A stretch of 64,000 nt of DNA from Datisca glomerata. Its lineage: Eukaryota; Streptophyta; Magnoliopsida; Cucurbitales; Datiscaceae. The notes below the pieces were generated by a model. It did not search any database. It was given only the letters and a program-made list of their open reading frames with translations, and was not told the origin of the DNA. Below are positions 9,783-21,414 of this stretch, in pieces. The stretch lies in assembly GCA_003255025.1 (NCBI GenBank), contig QANY01007467.1:310001-374000 (forward strand). Direction: 5' to 3'. The translations under genes and the position numbers were made by a program. Numbering within the stretch: the first letter of the stretch is position 1; every line of letters starts with the position of its first letter.

Positions 9783-11800
9783 TCTGTAGTCCTTCCCACT
9801 TCCCGAGTTTGAATCATCAGCCTTGAGTTCTAGAAGTAGTGTAATCTAAGATGTATGTCTAGTCTAATGATGGTCTGTCATGATCAAGATGAGATTATAT
9901 AGAACTTATGCTTTCATATTGCAGCCTGATTTATAGTTTGATTTATGAGTTGGACTTAGGTTTATTTGTGGTCGAACCCTAGAGTTCTTGCGTAGAATCG
10001 TGATTCGTAATTCGATTTCATCCAAAGTACTAAGGATAGTTTGGTCAACTACTTAACATGATAACATATGTTTGTGTGCATTTGTGCACGCGTACACATG
10101 TGTATTTATATATTGTTTGCCAAATATTTCCTGTCACATAAAGTTAGCCTCGTAGAAATTTCTTTCAAGGTTGTTGGAACGCTTGTATTCGATTTCTCTC
10201 TGAGTGTAAATTCTTTTAATTTTTTCTTCTTTTAAAGTGAACTAGTTAGTTTGTTCAGCCTGGCCGAACCACTAAGGTGGTTCTGCGAGTTCTATTCATG
10301 TCTGTGGTGGCTTGATTTTGCTTCATTGTTGGCAATGATGATGTTGTTTTCCTTCTATTGGGACTACCGATCATGGAATGATTCAATTTGTTTCTAGTGA
10401 AGGTAATTTCTTTCACATTCCACTGTGTTCATGAAAGTTAGGGAGAATGTTCTAGGTGAAAGCACAACACACTCAGTTTTCTACCACCAATGTCCATTTT
10501 TTAGGAAACTTTACTGTGTTTGATTGTCGGATAAGTTTTTATCATTTTCATATGATTTTTTTGGGTTGATCGTGAGTATATCGTGTTATCTAGTTAAGGA
10601 TTTGTAACGTCAGATCCGGAGCATCATGGGTGAAATTAATGCATTGTCTAGGTTTGGAACTCGTTATGGTTTGGTTGTGTGTATTCATGGGTGAACTTTT
10701 GTGGGGGTTGTGATCCCATGCTCGGGTTATTACTTGTATATGAGGTAATGTCTTTGGAGCTTAGGTCTATGCCTTAGTTAAGTGTCAAGATTGACAAATT
10801 TGAGGGGAATGAGGTTTTTGCTTGAGCTAGCGTGCACTATACTCAGATAATACTTCTCGAGTAAGTGATTTGGCACAGTGATTTAGCATATTAGTATCGT
10901 TTTGTTTGGTTCTTGCACTGGTCGTGCCTCAGCAATATAGACAATGTCTTTTGCCCCTGTTAGGTTCTTAATTCTTTTCATCTAACATGAAGTGGTTGCT
11001 CTAGTGAACGGTCATAGTCGGGACTATGGTAGAGATCCTATTATCCTACTGCCCTTTTATGTGGTAAGAATGCTTCGAGGAACAAACTGAAGTTTTCCCC
11101 CTTTGCAATCTGCCCTACTTCTTGAATCCAAGTATTGGCTCGGGCTCTACAAGTGATATCGTTGAGGATCTACTCTACCTAGTTTACATTCTATGTGAGG
11201 TTCAATTATCCAACCTGTTAAATGTTGGCACCAGTGGGGTCTAAGCTATCATCGTGTGACATGGTTCACATTTCAAGGTCTTGAGGTGTGTCGGATCTGA
11301 GCCATAAGGAAGACAGTGACTCAGTCTAGTTCACGCTTCAAGGTTGACGCCACAAGGTCTGTGAGCCAGCCTTAGCCTAAACTCTGATAAAGGAGTTTCG
11401 ATCTTGCCATATTATGTTGCAAGGACGCCTTGAAATAGATAGTGTGGTTTTTTCCCTTACAAGGTCTTAGATTTTTTTTCATCTAACGTTACGAGGATGT
11501 CTTTGGTGATGATGTCCTGTCGTGGTAGAGTTAAGTATTTTTCGTGGCTTTGGCTGCAAAACGTGGCTAGTGTTGAAAGTAGATATGGAGATAGCATGGT
11601 ACAAGAGTACTTCTTCCTTGTGGTCTAGTTCTCCAGTACGTGACAAGGCTAAGCATTTGAGTGACATGAGGTTCAACGTGAGGCAGATCTAAGCCGCAAT
11701 CCGCATCCTAGATTAGGATGTTGCTTTCATTCGAGTTGTAAAACAATACTGATGTGGTTTTGTTTGAATCATTTCTAAGACATCAACTTAGTTAAGGCAG

Positions 11801-11943
11801 AATCACGTTTGAGATGTGTCCATAGGGGATTGTGACTCGGTCATAGTGAGAATCATTGAGGATATGTCTGTCAATTGCATCTGATCAAGGTAAAATCACA
11901 TTCGAGATATGTCCATAGGGGATTATGACTCGGTCATGGTGAG
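11801..11943 (+). repeat. Tandem duplication, 93-bp period
   Basis: The ~50-bp block beginning AATCACGTTTGAGATGTGTC at 11801 recurs at 11894 with six or so substitutions (CATAGGGGATT, GACTCGGTCAT conserved). It lies inside the LARD-like interior. Confidence 0.7.
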
Positions 11944-12039
11944 TCTCATTAAGGAACGTTATCTGCCTCTGAGTCTTAAACGAAGTCTGCGTGCGAAGCT
12001 AGGGTGTTGTCCAAGCTTCATGAGAATGACCTACCTTGA

Positions 12040-12300
12040 GGCGGTGTTGAAGTATGCATTTGATCTTAAGATAAAGGATGTGTGTGACTCTAAGATGAGG
12101 GATGGATCTCATCTTGAAGTAATGGTTGGATCTCATCCTGAAGTCAATGCTTGATCTTATCATGAAGCAAATGATGAGTTTCATCCTAGAGTGAGGGATG
12201 GGTCTCATCCCAAAGTGAGTAGTGGTTCTCATCTTGAAGCGGTGTCAAGGGATGCGTCTCATCTAAAGGTAGCGTTGAGGGACGCATTTCAGAGGTCCAC
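12040..12300 (+). repeat. Short degenerate repeats around a TCTCATC core
   Basis: A ~28-30-bp unit with core GGGTCTCATCCTGAAGTGA recurs about eight times with substitutions. Small frames through it on both strands are by-products of the repeat. Confidence 0.6.
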
Positions 12301-12603
12301 TAGAGGGTTTGAGTGAGTTTAGCTCCGACGGGATGAAAAGGAGCGCTACATAGGGTAAGTTGATGCTTAACCTGATGTGGCCGAACCATATTAGGATTAG
12401 GCTGATCTTTGGCTTGGTGAGATGAAGCTTCAACGAGAAGAAGCTGACCTGGAGATGTATTGTCAGTTGAAGTATTCTGGCCAGAGTCATCTTAGTTCCA
12501 TTTTGATGCCCTTTTATTCTGACCATCACAACAATGAGAACATGACGGTAAACAGTTTGGGCAATCAATTTAAGAGATGGAAGATTAAGTTTCCTGCAGT
12601 CGG

Positions 12604-12927
12604 CGATAAATTGTAGATGCAAGAAATCTACTCTCGAAGGTCTCCATACATTGCTTGGTGACCCAAGGATGAAGCTGAGAATAATGGTAAGAAAGTGAAT
12701 TTAAGAGTACGAATTTAATATCAGTGTGGTGTCTAGACAATTAGACTATGACGATCAAGTCAGTAATTTAGTATAGTATTAACTAGAAGACTGAAAAAAT
12801 GATACATTTTGAGGGGCCATGCACCTTGTATTTATAGAGAGTGTTTTCATGATGGACTTATTTCATGACGTGCGTATGAGTCAGACCCCCCAAGATACTT
12901 AATACGAGTCCAAGTGATTTTGAGCCC
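12604..12927 (+). repeat. Right LTR-like direct repeat of LARD-like element
   Basis: Partner of 9369-9782 (see the element entry). It ends near the shared GATTTTGAGCCC at 12910-12921. Confidence 0.45.
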
Positions 12928-12948
12928 TGGCAATAAATAGGGCTAAAT

Positions 12949-13790
12949 TCAAAGTATATCCATGAACTTTATGTTATTAGCAATTTACACCCACAATCAT
13001 TTTAATGTATAAAATTATTGTTACTCCATAACATTTCAAAATAGACAAAATTGACTCCATAACTTAATTCCATTAATTTTGCTAACGTCTGTTATTCTCT
13101 CTCTTCTCCTCTCCTATTGAGTTTCTTTATTGGTCTACATCCATCTCGACTTTCCTCTTCTTTTTCTCTCTTTCTCTATGTGCGTATAAGAGCTTGGATT
13201 CTTCTGTTGCTGATGGCGTCTAATACTACCTTTCATGGGTGGCTACAATTTTTAGTTCTTTGCTCAATTGTTTTGTCTTGACTAATAACTAATTGTCTTT
13301 GTAGCTCAATGAGTTTTTGTTTTACTTGTTAAGTTATTCTTCCTATTCTTATCTGTATTTTATCTTTGATTCTTTTATTTTATGTTTCTTATATGCGCGC
13401 ACACACACCTACTTATGCGTCTTATTTTTGGTGAGGTAAAGGTTCTCTTGCATTTAATTAATCATAATACATTTTCAAGGGGGGCAGGAAAGAATCTGAT
13501 TTTGGGAAACATTTTTCTTGGCAACCAAACATTGATACAGGATCAATCAAACTCGTATCAAAGGCATCAGCCTTTAAAGTTCTCTGCCTCCATCTTCTCC
13601 TCTTTCGTTCTTCTTCTTCTCTCTCTTCCTCTCTCTCTCTCTCTCTCTCTCTTTGTGATTTTCTGTCATGGTTGTGGGTTATTTTTTTGGCTCATGAGAA
13701 ACTTTGATTACGAGATAACTTTCATAGAGAGAGTGAGAGGAGGAAGGAATAGATGGTGAAGGCAGAGAAGTGAAGTGAAAGAAAATAGAA
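12949..13790. other. AT-rich, TIR-like start plus CT microsatellite
   Basis: The segment from 12949 (GGCTAAATTCAAAG) has the base composition and opening of MULE-type terminal repeats but no partner was found. At 13629-13652 there is a (CT)n run of about 12 units inside a longer pyrimidine-rich tract. No coding gene is supported. Confidence 0.35.
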
Positions 13791-13791
13791 A

Positions 13792-15620
13792 AAAAGGCTA
13801 AAATGCAAAACACAGCCCTGCGCTTGACGAAACTATAAACTATACCTCTACATTTTTTTCATATTTTTATACCACTATACTTTGACTAAACTATAAAATA
13901 AACCCCTCCGTTAAAATTTCCATCAAAACTAACCAGAAAAAGGCATGTGCATGCGTTAACAATGTTAACAACCCGTTAACGGAAGTTAAAAGTAAATCAA
14001 GTTAGGTGGTTTTTTCTTACTCTCACTATTATCCTAGATGAAACTTTTCAAAAAAGTGCAAGGGAGGGGGAACCGTTGGGACAGAGGAAATGGAGAGTTA
14101 GGGTTTCGAGTTTTTGCCCAAATCAGGTTAGGTGGCATCAAATCTTTCGGGTATGTCATTTCTTGTTGAAATCTCCTTCAATTTAAGGTTATGGGGTTCT
14201 GGGTTTGTTCCAAAATTTCACTAATTTGTTCGATTTGTTTGAAATCTCCCTTTATTATTTTCGATTTTGTTTTTGGTTTTGGGTTTTTTTATTATTTTTG
14301 AGTTTGTTTTGGGTTTTGGGGTTATGGATTTTATTTGTCTAGTGTTTTTTAGTCTGTTTTTTGTTCTTTATCTCATTTTGTTTTGTATCTTAGCTTTGTT
14401 CTGTTTTCGAGCATGTTTCTATTTTGTTATGGTGTAGGTGCTTTGTTTTGTTGTGGTGAAGGTGCTATTGTTTATTATTTTCGAGCATGATTCTATTTTA
14501 ATGGTGCTATTGTTCTGTTTGGAGCATGATTTTGTTTTGTTCTTTATTTTTTTTGTTTATTGTTTTGTTTTATATGTTTTGTCACTGCAGGTGAAACGAG
14601 GGACATGAGGGACATAATGCTAGAGATTTATTGTGGTGATATGCTTGAGTAAGTTCTAGACATAGCATATAAAAACGGTGAGCTCTGTAGGTTTAATAAT
14701 ATTGATCCTAGTTTATTATTTATATCTACAATTAAGGGTACAGTGGAAGATATAGGATATGGTAATATAACAGGGTATAGTTAAGGCGTTGATGCCAGAG
14801 CTAATCATAGACATTGTGTAAGACATTTATATGCCAATTATGCTAAACTCTTCAAAGGGAAGGCACTCGAGGACCTTTTATGGAGTGCTGCTAGGGCAAC
14901 TATCCATCCAAACTTTAACATGTATATGGAAAGAATTAAGGAGATGAATGTCAAGGCTTACACATGGTTGTCAGTAAAGAAAACAACTAGTTGGTGTAAA
15001 CATGTATTTGATTATAGAGCAAAAAGTGACATGTTATGTAATAACATGGCTGGGGCTTTAATCAATGTGATATTGGAAGCGAGGGACAAGCCAATCCTAA
15101 ATGATGGAAATGATAAAAAGAATTCTTATGAAGAGGTTTCAAGAAAAAAAAAAGGGATGGGATGAGAAAATTGAATGTGTTCATTTGTCCTAGGATACAA
15201 AAGAAGGTAAATGAGGCTAAGGAAGATGCAATGAGCTGCATTGCATACGCAGGAGGAGATGGACTATATGAGGTGGAGCACATTTGGGGTGCAAAATTCT
15301 GTGTGGATTTGAGAAATAAGAAATGTGGTTGTAGGAGCTAGAAACTTACGAGCATGCCTTGTAGTCATGTCACATTATGTATTATGGAGAATATGGATGA
15401 GGTGGAGGCTTATGTTGCTTCTATCTACAGCAGAGGCACATTATTGAAAACATATTGCAACTACATAATGTCAGTCCCTAGGCTTGTGCTAGTACTTTCG
15501 AGGACTGCCGGCGAAACCCACAAACTACCACCCGTGGACTGTCGAACGATCGAAGCTCCGCCTACGAAAGCTAGGCCAAGAGCAAACCAAAGTAAAAAAA
15601 AAGGAGGAAGGAGATCATAA
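13792..15620 (+). mobile_element. Mutator-like element (MULE) remnant
   Basis: Begins near GGCTAAAATGCAAAACAC at 13792, a terminal-repeat-like opening, followed by 5' non-coding DNA and then a transposase C-terminal part. The right terminal repeat is not visible because purine-rich repeat DNA starts at about 15,640. Confidence 0.5.
14604..15620 (+). pseudogene. MULE transposase C-terminal part with SWIM zinc finger
   Basis: Translation shows the late transposase motif NHRHCVRHLYANYAKLF, then DLLWSAARAT, WCKHVF, AKSDMLCNNMA and LEARDKPI. After a frameshift in an A11 run (about 15,142-15,152) it continues KLNVFICPRIQKKV. The SWIM zinc finger is visible as CGC followed by MPCSHVTLCI, with an in-frame stop between the cysteine pairs, and then a basic AT-hook-like tail (TKARPRANQSKKKGGRRS). 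These are the parts of a MULE transposase that bind DNA and end the catalytic region. The N-terminal two thirds and most of the DDE core are missing, so the protein is dead. Confidence 0.75.
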
Positions 15621-15649
15621 AAGAAATCCATTTGAAGGAATGATGAGTT

Positions 15650-16490
15650 AAAAACAAATTGGAGCGGATAAGAAAAGTTGAGCTAAAAAAGCTCAGATCA
15701 TAAAAGCTCATAAAGTTTAGACTAGAAGCCTCATAAAGCTCAGACTAGAAGAGCTCAAAAAGTTCAAAAAGCTCAGAGAAAAAAAACTCATAAAACTCAT
15801 ATTAGAAGAGCTCAAAATGCTCATAAAATAAAAAAGGCTTCAGAAAAGTTGAATTCAGAGATTCAGAAAAGTTGAATTCAGAGATTCAGAAAAGTTGAAG
15901 TCAGAGTTTCAGAATAGAAAAGTTGAAGTCAGAGCTTTAGAAAAGAAAAACTGAATCAGAGCTTCAGAACAGAAAAGTTGAAGTTAGAGCTTCACAACAG
16001 AAAGTAGAAGTCAGAAATTAGAATAGAGAAGCTCCAATACTTCAGAAAGAGAAAACGCTAGAACTTTAAGAGTATCAGAATTTTAGAACAGAAATTTGAA
16101 AGGATTTCAGAATAGAAATTCATTAGAAAATAAAAAAATGGTAAGGAAAGAATTTCATAGCAGAATTCTCAGAGAAAATAGCAAAGAAGATCACGTTCAC
16201 TTCAGTCAAGAAATATGCCATTTTAGAATGGGAAAGTTGCCACTTCAGAACAGGAAAGCTGTCACTTAGTTACAATACGGGAAAGCCAAAAAGACGACCA
16301 TTCAAATTTTTAGAACGGAAGGTTATGACTTAATAACCCTTCAAATGGACTTTATGAGAAAATAAAATATGTACAAACAACGAGAACAGAAAAGTCCTAA
16401 CAATGGGAATGGAAATGTCTTAACAACAGAAGCAACAATGAGAGCGGAAATAGAAACTGAAATAAAAAAATCTGGAAGAAAAAGTACATG
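15650..16490 (+). repeat. Purine-rich degenerate short repeats
   Basis: Two overlapping families: ~18-bp units around AAAGCTCAGACTAGAAG (about 15,660-15,840) and ~23-bp units around GTTGAAGTCAGAGCTTCAGAA (about 15,840-16,020). A diffuse GAA/CAGAA-rich stretch follows. There is no coding frame of note. Confidence 0.65.
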
Positions 16491-16497
16491 GCGAGTC

Positions 16498-17660
16498 ACA
16501 TTATTATAAATATATGAGAGTCTGCTTCATGGAGAATTTTACAGAATTCAAGTTGGGCTCTAGATCAAATGTATAGTAGTTTTCGTACGGGAAAGTAAAC
16601 TTAATTACATCTTTCAAATTTATTTTTTCTTAACAGAATTAATCAGACTTACATAGCATATAATATATCATGAGAAATATGTAAATGTCTACTACTTGAA
16701 GAATTTTATGGAACTTGATTTGGAGCTCATGAGAAAAAGTTATGACGATTCTAATGGAGGCTGCTCAGGAAGTGGATTATGAAAAACCTTAAATTCAGAA
16801 ATTAAAATGCATTGACTGGGGGCCAACTGCATGATGAATCTTATATCAATGGAAGATACATAAATCTACTTTGTGAAGAATTTTATGGAAATGAATTTGA
16901 AGCTCTTGATCAAAAGTGATGTCAGCTCTTGTTGGTACTATTCAGGAAAGTAAACATATGAAGACTTTTTAAATTTAATTTTTAGACTGTATCAACTTTG
17001 ATTATATTACATAGCATATTATTTATCTTCAAAAAGATATAGATGTCTACTACTTGAAGAATTTTACAGAAATTGATTTGGAGTTCTTGAGAAAAAATTA
17101 TGACAATTCTCATGGAGGCTGCTCAGGAAAGCATATTATACGGAATAATAAATTTTAAAAAATAAATTATATTTACCAAAAGCCAACTACATGGTGAATC
17201 TTACATCATCGGAAAGATACAAAATTCTACTTGTTGGAGAATTTGACGGAATCCAATTTGGAGATTTGATCAAAAGTTATGATAATCTTGGTACATATCA
17301 CTCAGAAAAGTAAGGCTATTCACATCTTTCAAATTGAATCTTTAGGCTGCTTTGTTTAGACGATATTATATGACAAACTATAAATTGTTGAAAGGTATAT
17401 GGATGTATAATTTTTGATGAATTTTGCAGAACTTGATTCAGAGCTCCCGAACAAGAGTTATAATAATTTTCATGAAGGTTGTTCAAGAAGATATATTATA
17501 CATAACAAATAGATTTGGAAATTATATAGTGTCAATTGAAGCTAATTACATGGAGTATTATACTATTGGAAGCATATGAAAAGTCAACGTTTAGATGAAT
17601 CTTACAGAATTTGATTTGGAGCTCTCAATCAAAACTTATTACATGATAACGTGCAGGCTG
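16498..17660 (+). repeat. Diverged tandem array, 180-bp monomers in 360-bp dimers
   Basis: Monomers begin at about 16652, 16830, 17010, 17190, 17368 and 17549, with a partial one from about 16498, so the step is 178-181 bp. They alternate between two types. Type A (16652, 17010, 17368) opens CATAGCATA-like and carries GAGGCTGCTCAGGAA. Type B (16830, 17190, 17549) opens CATGRTGAATCTTA and is preceded by GCCAACT. All share TGAAGAATTTTA and TTGATTTGGAGCTC. The spacing between same-type monomers is 358-360 bp. Confidence 0.75.
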
Positions 17661-17730
17661 TCAACTCACTCTCTTCTTCGACAATGGAACTAAGGGCATA
17701 AGTCCTTGAGATGGGAAATTCATAAGTTCT

Positions 17731-17975
17731 ACTCTCAGAATGAACTAAAGATGTAAGTCATAGGGAGAAGCAATCATAAGTCTTACTCTCAGAAGGAACT
17801 AAGGACGTAAGTCATTGGGAGGGGTAATTTATAAGTATTACTCTCAGAAGGAACTAAGGGCGTAAATCGTTTGGAAGGGAAATTCATAAGTCCTACTCTC
17901 AAAAGGAACTAAGAACGTGAGTCATTAGGAGGGGAAACACACAAGTTCTACTCTCAAAAGGAATTGAAACACAAG
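17731..17975 (+). repeat. Tandem array, 55-bp period, about five copies
   Basis: Units starting ACTCTCAGAAGGAACTAAGG occur at 17731, 17785, 17840, 17895 and 17950 with steps of 54-55 bp and modest divergence. The shared CTCAGAAGGAA word also appears in the 76-bp array downstream, so the two arrays are probably related. Confidence 0.8.
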
Positions 17976-17999
17976 CCGTGATGGTCAAAGGACAAGAAC

Positions 18000-18660
18000 A
18001 GAAGAAAGAGAACGGACAACTAAAAAAAGAGCTGCGGAACGAACTTAAAAATTTTGAGGAAAGAACTTAAGAACAGAAAAGAAAAAAAAAGTTGAGGAAA
18101 GAACTTCAGAACAAAAAAGAAAAGAAGTTGAGAAAATAAATTCAGAACAAAAAATAAAAAGAAGTTGAGAAAAGAACTTCAGAATAAACAATAAAAGAAG
18201 TTGAGCAAAGAACTTCAGAATAGAGAAGAAAAGAAGTTGAGGAAAAAAATTTCAGAGCAGAAAAGAAAAGAAGTTGAGGAAAGAACTTCATAGCTGAGTA
18301 AAGAAATGTTGAATAAAGAAAAGTCGAGTAAAAAAAAAGAAAGGTTGAGCTGAGTAAAGAAATACAAAAAAGGAAAAGTTCAGTAAAGAATATATAAGTA
18401 AAGAAAGATAAAAAAAAGTTGAGAAAAGAAAGAGCAGAAAAGAAAAGAACTTGAGGAAAGAACTTCAAGGCTGAGTAAAGAAAACTGAAAAGAAAGGATG
18501 AGCTGAGTAAAGAAAGGTCAAGAAAATGAAATTTAAGTAAAGAAAGGCTAGGTAAAGGAAGGACAAGTAAAGCCAAGTAAAGGAAGGCCAAGCAAAGGAA
18601 GGTCACGGCTTCAACATTTTAGAACGGGGAGGCCAAAAGTAAAGGAAAAAGAAGCGAGAA
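18000..18660 (+). repeat. Purine-rich GAAGTTGAGGAAAGAACTTCAG repeats
   Basis: About 35-45-bp degenerate units around AAGAAGTTGAG and GAACTTCAGAA, passing into GTAAAGGAAGG units. The strand bias creates a 154-codon minus-strand frame (18142-18606) that is only Phe/Leu/Ser-rich and not a gene. Confidence 0.7.
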
Positions 18661-18785
18661 AATGAAGGAAAAAATTAAAGTGGAAAAAGGAAACCGAAAA
18701 ATAGAAATGGAGAAATACGAAATAAAAAAAGTTCAAAGAGGAGGAAAGGAAAGGAAACACGAAAAACTCTATCGGGGAACTAGTA

Positions 18786-19010
18786 GTAAATCAAAACAGG
18801 ATCATGGTTCTACGGAAGGATCCTAAGTCTTTGGGCGTGTCTACGGACGCCGTTCTCAGAAGGAAATCAAAACAGGGTCATGGTTCCATAGAAGGAGCCT
18901 AAGTCCTTGAGAATGTCTACGGACACCGTACTCAGAAGAAAATAAAAATGAGGTCATGGTTCTTTATTTGAACCTAAGTCGTCCTCTCAAAAGAAAATGA
19001 CAGTTCGTAA
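18786..19010 (+). repeat. Tandem array, 76-bp period, about three copies
   Basis: TCAAAACAGGATCATGGTTC at 18791 recurs at 18867 and, more diverged, at about 18943. Each unit includes CCTAAGTC, TCTACGGACRCCG and CTCAGAAGRAAAT. Such arrays are common near the 3' LTR of Tat-type Ty3/gypsy elements, and a similar word (CCTAAGYCCTTGAGAG) occurs in the array at 41.0 kb. Confidence 0.7.
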
Positions 19011-19149
19011 TTTCTTCTCTCAGAATGAAGACGGGGCCATGATTCTTTATTTGAACCTAAGTTCTTGAGGAAACATGTATATCATAAGGAAATTAAAGTC
19101 TTATCCTCGGGAACATAGTTATTCTCAAGAGAACTAGGAAAATCAAGTT

Positions 19150-20330
19150 TCCTAAGTATTTAAGAACGGATTTCGTTGAAAGCATGAAGTCAGCACATAA
19201 CCGGATTTCGATCCCCAAATTTTGCTAAGTCTTTGAATGAAGTACAACAAAAGGGAGTTCAATAGAACAAAAATTGCACAAACAGAGTAATTCGTGTTGA
19301 TCGAAGCAGAAATACAAAGCGAAAATATGAAATGAGAGAAGGAAAAAGAAAACAAGGAAACAATAGAAACTCTACCAGTAAATGCGAAACATCAAACTCA
19401 AACTCATGCGATGTAATTATGAAATGGTACACTCTCTCCTTACTCATTTCAATAAATTATTATGTTATTGTTCTTTACAACATTCTTGTCACAGATCATA
19501 ATGTACGAGAGAAGGAAAATGAAAAATGAAGAAACAGAAAAATTCTACCAATGAGCTCATCGTGAAAGGAATAAAAAGACGTAACAACAAATGAAGAAGA
19601 AGTAATCATCATCGATAGCAAACTGATAAAAAAATTGCTTGACAATTGCAAAGCATTTGTGAATGGGAATAGAAAAATGTAATGGCAGAAATAAAAGGAG
19701 AAACCACCACTGACAACGAACAATCGAAATGTTATATGGAAAAATAACGTCGCATATTCTTAAGAAGCATGTAAGAACACAAACTGGCATACATAACGTC
19801 AGAATAAGAAAAGATGATCGTTACACATCAACGAATAAAATTTCATTGAGTGTAATGGGGGCCATGTACAGGCAAAATTTCACATGACACATGGCAAGAT
19901 CTAGACCGAAAACTCCATCGAGGAGAAGATAGAGCGAGAATCGTATAATCGATTAAGCAATTATGAAGAACAGACCAATCAGATGAAAGTAAATGGTTTG
20001 GCGACGTGGCAATCTAAAGAGAAGCTAATCAAGACCGTTGGATTGATCAGACGATCAAGATTTACTTGGTTGTTATTGTTGATAAGTTAGATCATAAAGA
20101 ATATTCTGTTGATCTTATTTTCATATAGAATTAGATAAACTATATCAGATTCTGTGTAACTGATTGAAGGCCTATAAATAGAGGCATAGGTAACAACATA
20201 CAAAAAAAAGAACAACACAGAGCTAAGAGACACATACCTCCACAGAATATAAGAGAGTATCGTAGTACTTCTCATTCTCTCTCTTAATTATTCTCTATAT
20301 TTCCATATTATGATGATAGGTAATTCATGA
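19150..20330 (+). other. LTR-like non-coding segment with TATA box
   Basis: No coding frame. A strong TATA box, TATAAATAG at 20173-20181, is followed by A-rich leader-like DNA and a CTCTCTCTTAATTATTCTC segment. A block around GAGAGAAGGAAAA, then CTACCA, repeats at about 19332 and 19505. With the tandem arrays just upstream this looks like the LTR end of a Tat-type element, but I found no second LTR copy in the window. Confidence 0.4.
20173..20181 (+). promoter_or_regulatory. TATA box of LTR-like segment
   Basis: TATAAATAG followed by GAGGCATAGG, in the context of an LTR-like region. Confidence 0.45.
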
Positions 20331-20382
20331 CCGATTACGAAAGACCATGAATTTTTTCCTTTACATTTAGTATATTTATTAT

Positions 20383-20518
20383 ATGTATTTAATTAGTATA
20401 TTTCACATTAGTTAGATTATGTGATAATAAGAATATTTGATGATATTTTTTCATTATTTATTATATGTTATATAATATATTCTATAATAAATATAATTAC
20501 ATGAACGTTTCTTGAAAT
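20383..20518 (+). repeat. Direct repeat, copy 1
   Basis: About 135 bp from ATGTATTTAATTAGTATATT to CTTGAAAT matches 20879-21009 with few changes and small indels. The spacing is about 496 bp. The intervening 360 bp includes a G-rich stretch. Confidence 0.8.
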
Positions 20519-20878
20519 CTTTTATTAACATGAAATTTTTATAAACATACTCAATCTCAGAAAGAGAGATACACACACGTGTTCTTCAATACATGGTTGT
20601 TTTGATTTTTTTATTTAGGACAATAGTGGTAAGTGGGGTGGGTACGTACCTAGATTTGGTAATCAGCTAAAATATTAATTGACTTATTAAGTTAATTAAT
20701 TGGTTAATTTAATTAACTAGAATAAATTTATTACAGAAAATGGGGTAAATAGGAAATAGATAATCAATTGGTGATATGGGGGAGGAGAGTGGGTTGGGGT
20801 GAAATGAGCGTGAGGGAGGGGTGGAGAGTAGGCTGGGAGGTTGAAAGTTGGAGAGAGGAAGAGGGAGTTCGGGTTGGT

Positions 20879-21009
20879 ATGTATTTAATTAGTATATTTC
20901 GTTAGATTTTGTGATAATAAGAATATTAGATGATATTTTTTTATTATTTATTATATGTAATATAATATATTCTATAATAAATATAACTACGTTATCGTTT
21001 CTTGAAATA
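20879..21009 (+). repeat. Direct repeat, copy 2
   Basis: Second copy of 20383-20518. It lacks about eight bases (a CACATTAG-type segment) near its start. Confidence 0.8.
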
Positions 21010-21209
21010 TAATTACATGATAGTATATTGCACATTGGGTGGGCTTGAAACTTTAGTGGTTATTTTTATGCTAATTTGCCACTGGGCTATTTTTTACATT
21101 TATTATTTGTATTGGCATGTTTCTGACGAAAGTCCAAAATTGACTTGACATGCCATGCCACGATAGCAATTAGGGCCATCGGGTAGCAATTAGGCCCTAA
21201 TCACCAGAA

Positions 21210-21231
21210 GACATGGCCCAATTGCCATGTC
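21210..21231. repeat. Perfect 8-bp hairpin GACATGGC/GCCATGTC
   Basis: GACATGGC, a six-base CCAATT loop, GCCATGTC. Further out, CTTGACATG (about 21,142) pairs with CATGTCAAG (about 21,234), so a larger imperfect inverted repeat of ~100 bp exists. It may be a small MITE-like foldback. Confidence 0.55.
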
Positions 21232-21414
21232 CTCATGTCAAGCCAAAAATTTGTATTGTGCTTTAAGATTGGTTGTTTATAATATAATTAATTTTTTTAT
21301 GGCAATGCAGTATAGATCTCACTATGATATTTCATCGAACACATTAATAGCACTAATATAAATACATTATAAATCCAACACATTTCATCAAACACGTTAA
21401 TGACATTTATTTAA

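Larger units (their letters stand above)
9369..12927 (+). mobile_element. Probable large non-coding LTR element (LARD-like)
   Basis: Two direct repeats about 3.24 kb apart share GATAATTGTAGATGCA, CACTTGGTG-type, ATTAGACT, GATCAAGTCAGTA, TTTATAGAGAG and GATTTTGAGCCC blocks in the same order. They lie at 9369-9782 and 12604-12927. Each has a TATA-like TTTATAG at the same relative place. The interior has no retroviral-type protein, only short repeats. This fits a LARD, but I could not define clean TG/CA ends or a target-site duplication. Confidence 0.4.

Noticed and set aside
13382..13759. 125-codon plus-strand frame
   Set aside because: Runs through a CT microsatellite and shows no recognisable domain or splice context.
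18142..18606. 154-codon minus-strand open frame
   Set aside because: It is the complement of a purine-rich GAAGTTGAGGAAAGAAC repeat; the translation is only Phe/Leu/Ser/Tyr.
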